From positions 1 through 10,682 of the forward strand of contig CAMYVI010000067.1 of assembly GCA_947302185.1 (NCBI GenBank): DNA of 10,682 bases, read 5' to 3'. Shown one piece after another: positions 6,851 through 10,682 of the stretch (positions are counted from its first letter, which is position 1; every line of letters starts with the position of its first letter). Made by a program: the position numbers and the translations under genes. The stretch is from an uncultured Lachnospiraceae bacterium (GTDB lineage Bacteria; Bacillota_A; Clostridia; Lachnospirales; Lachnospiraceae). The notes below the pieces were generated by a model that saw only the letters and a list, made by a program, of their open reading frames with translations, ran no database searches and was not told the DNA's origin.

Positions 6851-7275
6851 AGTTGACTATCTCTGAGATATACCTGATCACAGTCCTTGCCGTAAACTCA
6901 TGGAAGGATATCCGGGAACATGAAATATCCCTCCCGCTGACTATAGCAAGTTTTCCCGTCGCACTTATATATGCATTTCTTTCAAGGGCGGATCTGCCGT
7001 ATGGACTTGCCCTGTCAATTCTGCCCGGTTTCATGAGCTTTGCAATTACAATCCTTACACGCGGAGCAATCGGGGCCGGCGATGGGATCCTACTGTGTCT
7101 CATCGGCATTTTCTATTCTCCCGAAGATGTGCTGTCGATTGTCTTAATATCCCTTTTTCTCTCAGCATGTTACAGCGGCGTGTTGCTGATGCGGCACCAT
7201 CGGGGCAGTGAAGCGTATGCTTTGGCGCCCTTCATGCTGACGGGAGTAGTCATTGCTTCGATATTGTCGAATTAA
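6847..7275 (+). CDS. Prepilin peptidase, A24 family (TadV/CpaA-like)
   Basis: This 142-residue integral membrane aspartic protease would cleave the leaders of the pilin and TadE-like pseudopilins encoded beside it. Both catalytic aspartates are present: Asp21 in NSWKDIREHEI and Asp79 in GAIGAGDGILL, the GxGD motif. Four to five hydrophobic helices are apparent. It is the short form lacking the N-terminal methyltransferase-type domain of PilD, as usual for Tad systems. I place the start at ATG 6847, which overlaps the preceding stop as ATGA, implying translational coupling. An in-frame ATG at 6823 would add eight residues. No good Shine-Dalgarno site precedes either one. Possible substrates in the window are cleavage sites at Gly13, Ala28 and Gly21 of the three pilin-like proteins. 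Confidence 0.9.
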   Translation: MKLTISEIYLITVLAVNSWKDIREHEISLPLTIASFPVALIYAFLSRADLPYGLALSILPGFMSFAITILTRGAIGAGDGILLCLIGIFYSPEDVLSIVLISLFLSACYSGVLLMRHHRGSEAYALAPFMLTGVVIASILSN

Positions 7276-7324
7276 TAGCCTTCGGCGGAGCTAAAACGGG
7301 GGCGGGAAAGTGATTCGTGCTTTT

Positions 7325-7347
7325 CGCGGCGCGGCAGGCGCGCCGCG
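7325..7347 (+). other. GC-only 9-bp hairpin between peptidase and second tadE-like gene
   Basis: CGCGGCGCG (7325-7333) pairs perfectly with CGCGCCGCG (7339-7347) around the five-base loop GCAGG. The stem is entirely G-C and can add a T-A pair at 7324/7348. It is followed by ACGTTCTTAAAAA, not a T-tract, so it is not a classical terminator. It lies in a 120-base gap inside an otherwise tight cluster and may be an RNA processing or stability element. I found no convincing promoter in the gap. Confidence 0.55.
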
Positions 7348-7395
7348 ACGTTCTTAAAAACAGACTGTAAAAAGAGGAGGTACAAGGTCATTGTC

Positions 7396-7809
7396 ATGGA
7401 AAAAAACATACGTAACTTATCACAGTTAATGCTCATCTTCAGCCGCCCGGCAAGAGGTTCCGTAACGATTGAAACAGCGCTGATCATGCCGGTTCTTCTG
7501 TTGACTATCCTTTCATCGCTTTATCTGACGATTCACATAAGGAACGGAGCCTGCATGACAGCAAGCTGTATAGAACAGGCGATCAGCGGAAGGCAGCAGA
7601 GTAATCCGGCTCTGTTCTTCTCGGGGAATTTTTCAAAGAGTGAGGAGGAGTCGTCTTCCCAGCGAACAATTTCCATGAGCGCAGCAACGTTTTATTTTTC
7701 CGGACAGCTTTTGTGGGAAACTTCTTCTAAAAGGACATACAGAAAATACTATCCGGTGACATATCTGAGAAAAATAAGAGGAGCGGGAAAACTTCTGACA
7801 GGAGATTGA
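7396..7809 (+). CDS. Short TadE-like pseudopilin
   Basis: This 137-residue protein has the clearest TadE signal in the window. Leader residues 1-21 end in RPARG, cleavage is expected at Gly21/Ser22, and Glu26 is at +5 (GSVTIETALIMP). A transmembrane helix follows to about residue 47. The rest is a small polar domain rich in Ser, with a basic C-terminus and no Cys-rich repeat, unlike the first TadE-like protein. It is probably a minor pseudopilin of the Tad system. The start is slightly awkward: the strong AGGAGG at 7375-7380 is 15 bases from ATG 7396, while a weaker AAGG at 7384-7387 is well placed. An ATT codon at 7390 is in frame, but ATT starts are rare. The stop is followed after three bases by the FHA gene, implying co-translation. 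Confidence 0.82.
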   Translation: MEKNIRNLSQLMLIFSRPARGSVTIETALIMPVLLLTILSSLYLTIHIRNGACMTASCIEQAISGRQQSNPALFFSGNFSKSEEESSSQRTISMSAATFYFSGQLLWETSSKRTYRKYYPVTYLRKIRGAGKLLTGD

Positions 7810-7812
7810 GAT

Positions 7813-9351
7813 ATGGACGTGAGCTATCAGCGTGATATGAATCATAATTATCTGATTTTAAAATGTGACGGAGAGCTGAGTGAAGAGTCATACGAGACAA
7901 GAATGATCTTTGCAAATAATATTCCGGGCCTCCTCCCCTGTCATATACGTTATATCGACGGCAGAACATATCTGGGATATGACGTCACTTCCAGGCAGAG
8001 TCTTAATTTGTTCTGCGAAAGCAGAAAACCGGGCAGAAAAGAGATTAAAAAAATACTGGGCAGCATTCTCGGAACGATACTCGGAATGGAAGAATTTCTC
8101 CTTGATCCGGATCATTTGATTCTCGATCCGGAACTGATCCATATGAATTTTGAGACACAGGAAACGGTGCTTGCATTTGCCCCCTTTTACAGAAAAGAGG
8201 TCAGGAGCTCTCTCAGGGAACTGACAGAATATCTTCTCACATTCATAGCGCGTGATGACCAGGAGGGAATAGTTCTCGGTTACAGATTTTCTCATGAGCT
8301 TACAGAGACAAATGCAGGTACTCTTGAGCTGATGAACGTTTTGAACGGGAAGAAATATGTAAAGAGTGTTGACAGGGCGTATAGTCCTGCGGACAGAGGG
8401 GGACCCGGCAAATCAGAAACAGGATTCGTAAATACGGAACTCTCCGGGGAAAGCAGTGAAATCAGGAAGATCATGTATGAGGAGGACGGTTCGGGACCCG
8501 ATGAGTGTTATATCGGTCCGGGTACGCACGATAAATCCGGCAGCGTCGATTTTTTGATGGAAGAGAACACGGCTTCGCAGGCGGAATCGGGGAAAAGAGT
8601 CAGGGATAACAGTAAGAAGTATAAAGCAGCCGGGCGGACCGGATTAGTAGTTATAACCGGGCTGGCAACTGCCTGTGTCCTTTATATAGCTATTCATTAT
8701 GCCGTGCCGAATATATTCGGTTTCGGATACATTGTCCGAAGGATAGCTGCTGCGGTGCTACTATGCGCGGGTGCTGTTGGGGCAGGTCTGTATCTGAGGA
8801 GAAGGAAGAATTACGAGCTCAGAAATGATGCGGGGATTTCATCAGAGTACGGCGGACTGAAACAGGAAATTGCGAAAACAGCAGAGGATGAAGGAGAAAA
8901 GTTCGGGAATGGAAAGAATCAGGACGAAAGTTCTTTTGAGGAATATTCCGCCGGATATGAAGGCTTGAGGTCTGCCGGTGACTATACGGCAGGCTGCTAT
9001 GGCGCCTCGGCTCAGGCCACGGACCTTCTGACGGGCATATTGCAGGAAGAATCTGCTTCGGCGGTTATTGTTCCGGAAGACTCTTCGGCTGAGTATCCGC
9101 TTATATCACTTTCTGAGAATGAGGTTCTGATAGGAAAACAGAAAGACCTTGTCACCTTCGTAATAGATTCCCCGGCAGTGAGCCGGCTGCACGCGAGGAT
9201 ACGGTATGGGAATGACGGATATTATCTGCGTGATCTGAACAGTACCAACGGAACGAGCGTGAACGGAGAAGCTGTTTTCGGGAATGAGGAGGTTCGGATA
9301 AGTGAGGGAGACCGAATAACTTTCGCCGATATCGTATATATCATGAAGTGA
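7813..9351 (+). CDS. DUF6382-like membrane protein with C-terminal FHA domain
   Basis: This 512-residue protein has an N-terminal domain (about 8-170) resembling DUF6382 proteins of clostridial Tad loci. A variable acidic linker follows, then a membrane hairpin (about 277-298 and 311-328, with basic residues around both helices), a second acidic linker, and a forkhead-associated domain (about 430-512). FHA core residues are present: Gly441-Lys442 where Gly-Arg is common, Ser457-Arg-Leu-His460, and Asn-Ser-Thr-Asn479-Gly480. FHA domains bind phosphothreonine, so this protein probably links a Ser/Thr kinase signal to the pilus machine. No signal peptide is present, and the hairpin would keep both ends in the cytoplasm. 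AGGAG at 7800-7804 is eight bases before ATG 7813. No kinase or phosphatase is in the window. FHA assignment is firm; the DUF6382 link is from memory of the family. Confidence 0.88.
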   Translation: MDVSYQRDMNHNYLILKCDGELSEESYETRMIFANNIPGLLPCHIRYIDGRTYLGYDVTSRQSLNLFCESRKPGRKEIKKILGSILGTILGMEEFLLDPDHLILDPELIHMNFETQETVLAFAPFYRKEVRSSLRELTEYLLTFIARDDQEGIVLGYRFSHELTETNAGTLELMNVLNGKKYVKSVDRAYSPADRGGPGKSETGFVNTELSGESSEIRKIMYEEDGSGPDECYIGPGTHDKSGSVDFLMEENTASQAESGKRVRDNSKKYKAAGRTGLVVITGLATACVLYIAIHYAVPNIFGFGYIVRRIAAAVLLCAGAVGAGLYLRRRKNYELRNDAGISSEYGGLKQEIAKTAEDEGEKFGNGKNQDESSFEEYSAGYEGLRSAGDYTAGCYGASAQATDLLTGILQEESASAVIVPEDSSAEYPLISLSENEVLIGKQKDLVTFVIDSPAVSRLHARIRYGNDGYYLRDLNSTNGTSVNGEAVFGNEEVRISEGDRITFADIVYIMK

Positions 9352-9430
9352 GTGTATATGGAAATTGCGAAATAAAACGCGGATCTGCAATTTTCTGTGT
9401 AAGAGAATAAAAGAAAGGAAAAAGCTGAAA

Positions 9431-10682
9431 ATGAGAAGAATAAGAAAAAAAGCGATGAAAAAACTGCTGTCGGTCATATTGGCCATGCTCACGATTTTAG
9501 GGGTTTTTCCGATGACAGGCATCCCTGCTTACGGAGCTGCGTCCTACAGTTTGCACAAGGTGGGGAACCTGCGCGATTATATCAGAAATACCGAGGGCGG
9601 AAAAATGTCGTATATTACGAACCTCAGAAACAGTGAGATCGATGTGCATGAAAATGACTTCAAGGCGATACCGATGAATATTGCGGGAGGACGTACGTGT
9701 ATCTGCTTGGATGACGTGCGTGTACCGGCCAAAGGCCAGACGGTAAGCTGGAAAAATGTCTGCACGATTACCTTTAAAGATGCGGGATATACGTCGGATG
9801 GCGAGTTCTTCAATCTCGAATGCACTTTGGAAAGCCTTAAGATGACCGGAACGAGAGCGCAGCCTCTTCCCGAGAATACAAAGCTTACTGTAGCGGACGT
9901 TACGAAAGAGGGACTGATATCCCGGGCGTATTTCGCGCATGTGACGGAAATGGGGGAACTTTATGATTACACAAGTGACAAGACTCCGGGAGAAGAATCT
10001 GTCTGGAGACTCAGAATAACAGACGCTAAGGGAAAGAACATGAAGATTCCTCCCATCGCCATGCTGTATAGAGACGTGGATGCATTCGCAAATGTAGATG
10101 ATACAGTCGTAAGGGAATCTGTAAAGGCTGTTTCCGGATTTGCCGATGACATTTATATCAGCAACGACTCACTGCTCCTTGTCTCGGAGAATAACTCGCT
10201 TTATGAAGGGAACGGACTGGTGGAAAATGAGGATGAGCGGAACCATGTACTCATGACGATGGTGGATCCTGAGGCGGTTATTTTATGGCGCGGCCTGACC
10301 TGCGGCACATATATTACACCCCTCTCCCTGACCGGATATCCGATTCCCGAAAATCAGAAAACGGTGGACCGCTCATATTCGGAAGCGGGGCAGACTCTGC
10401 ACTATACAATAGATTCGGTATTTCCCGCCGTAACGGATGAAAATGCTGCTTCCTCAGTTATAGTGACAGATGAGCTGAACGATATTCTGGATGCTGAGAA
10501 TGCTGTGACTCATGTGTACAGAGACGGTATGGAAGTCGGGGCTGAATGGAACACTGCATGCAACGGTCAGAAAATAATATGGTCTTCCAAAAACCCGGCG
10601 GCTGTGCAGGGAGATTACAGCTTTACAATTGATGTAAGGATCCGGGACGATATGGCTCTTGACGGCAGGAAAGAGCTGTATG
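9431..10682 (+). CDS. Secreted surface protein with isopeptide-forming-like domain (5' part; truncated by window end)
   Basis: The frame is open from ATG 9431 to the end of the window, giving 417 codons without a stop. Residues 1-36 form a Sec signal peptide: a strongly basic n-region (MRRIRKKAMKK), a hydrophobic core from 12 to 28, and likely cleavage near AYGA at 33-36. Residues about 60-305 are beta-rich, with no motif I can name securely. From about 310, GQTLHYTIDSVFP, VIVTDELNDIL and the following strands resemble the fimbrial isopeptide-forming D2 type domain of Gram-positive pilins and adhesins. AAAGGA at 9414-9419 is 11 bases upstream; an in-frame ATG at 9455 is an alternative. It lies 79 bases after the FHA gene with no clear terminator, so it may be co-expressed with the pilus cluster. 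Its C-terminus, where an LPXTG sorting signal would be, is outside the window. Confidence 0.75.
   Translation, partial: MRRIRKKAMKKLLSVILAMLTILGVFPMTGIPAYGAASYSLHKVGNLRDYIRNTEGGKMSYITNLRNSEIDVHENDFKAIPMNIAGGRTCICLDDVRVPAKGQTVSWKNVCTITFKDAGYTSDGEFFNLECTLESLKMTGTRAQPLPENTKLTVADVTKEGLISRAYFAHVTEMGELYDYTSDKTPGEESVWRLRITDAKGKNMKIPPIAMLYRDVDAFANVDDTVVRESVKAVSGFADDIYISNDSLLLVSENNSLYEGNGLVENEDERNHVLMTMVDPEAVILWRGLTCGTYITPLSLTGYPIPENQKTVDRSYSEAGQTLHYTIDSVFPAVTDENAASSVIVTDELNDILDAENAVTHVYRDGMEVGAEWNTACNGQKIIWSSKNPAAVQGDYSFTIDVRIRDDMALDGRKELY

Noticed and set aside
9362..9393. AAATTGC / GCAATTT inverted repeat between the FHA and surface protein genes
   Set aside because: Only seven mostly A-T pairs around an 18-base loop and no proper T-run; too weak to call a terminator.
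9497..9940. Minus-strand open frame of 147 codons near the window end
   Set aside because: It lies opposite the signal-peptide surface protein, whose plus frame is open for 417 codons with good start features.

Overview
The window looks like a chromosomal segment from an anaerobic Gram-positive bacterium of the class Clostridia, most likely Lachnospiraceae-like. This is inferred from three things: strong AGGAGG-type ribosome binding sites, a GH36 alpha-galactosidase of the roughly 730-residue Bacillota type, and a Tad/type IVb pilus gene set of clostridial style (Flp1-like pilin, DUF5702-like protein, two TadE-like pseudopilins, small A24 prepilin peptidase, DUF6382-like/FHA protein). All recognised genes are on the plus strand. 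No tRNA, rRNA, insertion sequence, CRISPR array or integrase is visible.

Region 1 (1-3926) is metabolic. A nested imperfect palindrome (48-168) precedes a plausible promoter (175-203) and an M18 zinc aminopeptidase (232-1581). After a 161-base gap carrying a spaced direct repeat comes an intracellular GH36 alpha-galactosidase (1743-3926). Neither protein has a signal peptide, so both probably act on imported peptides and oligosaccharides.

Region 2 (3927-4223) is a boundary. It holds a strong intrinsic terminator (4027-4061), a second small hairpin, and a weak promoter candidate with a palindrome just upstream.

Region 3 (4224-9351) is a compact Tad-type pilus cluster. It begins with a 55-residue Flp1-like pilin, expressed from a near-perfect Shine-Dalgarno sequence. 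Next are a DUF5702-like membrane-anchored protein, a TadE-like pseudopilin with a Cys/His-rich tandem C-terminal repeat, a prepilin peptidase overlapping it by ATGA, a second short TadE-like pseudopilin, and a membrane protein with a C-terminal cytoplasmic FHA domain. Stable hairpins without U-tracts sit between pilin and DUF5702 gene (4510-4543) and between peptidase and second tadE (7325-7347). They may tune the very different amounts needed of each product. The core motor genes (tadA, tadB, tadC, tadZ, cpaB) are not in the window.

Region 4 (9431 to the end) is the first 417 codons of a secreted surface protein with a signal peptide. Its later part resembles Gram-positive fimbrial isopeptide-forming domains. 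It follows the FHA gene by only 79 bases, so it may be an adhesin or surface component expressed with the pilus.

The most interesting points are: the two complementarily degraded Cys/His repeats in the first TadE-like protein; a possible class III-like signal lacking Glu+5 in the DUF5702-like protein; the all-acidic pilin leader; the FHA protein inside a pilus operon; and the giant surface-protein-like gene at its end. The individual families are known. I do not see a wholly unprecedented system.
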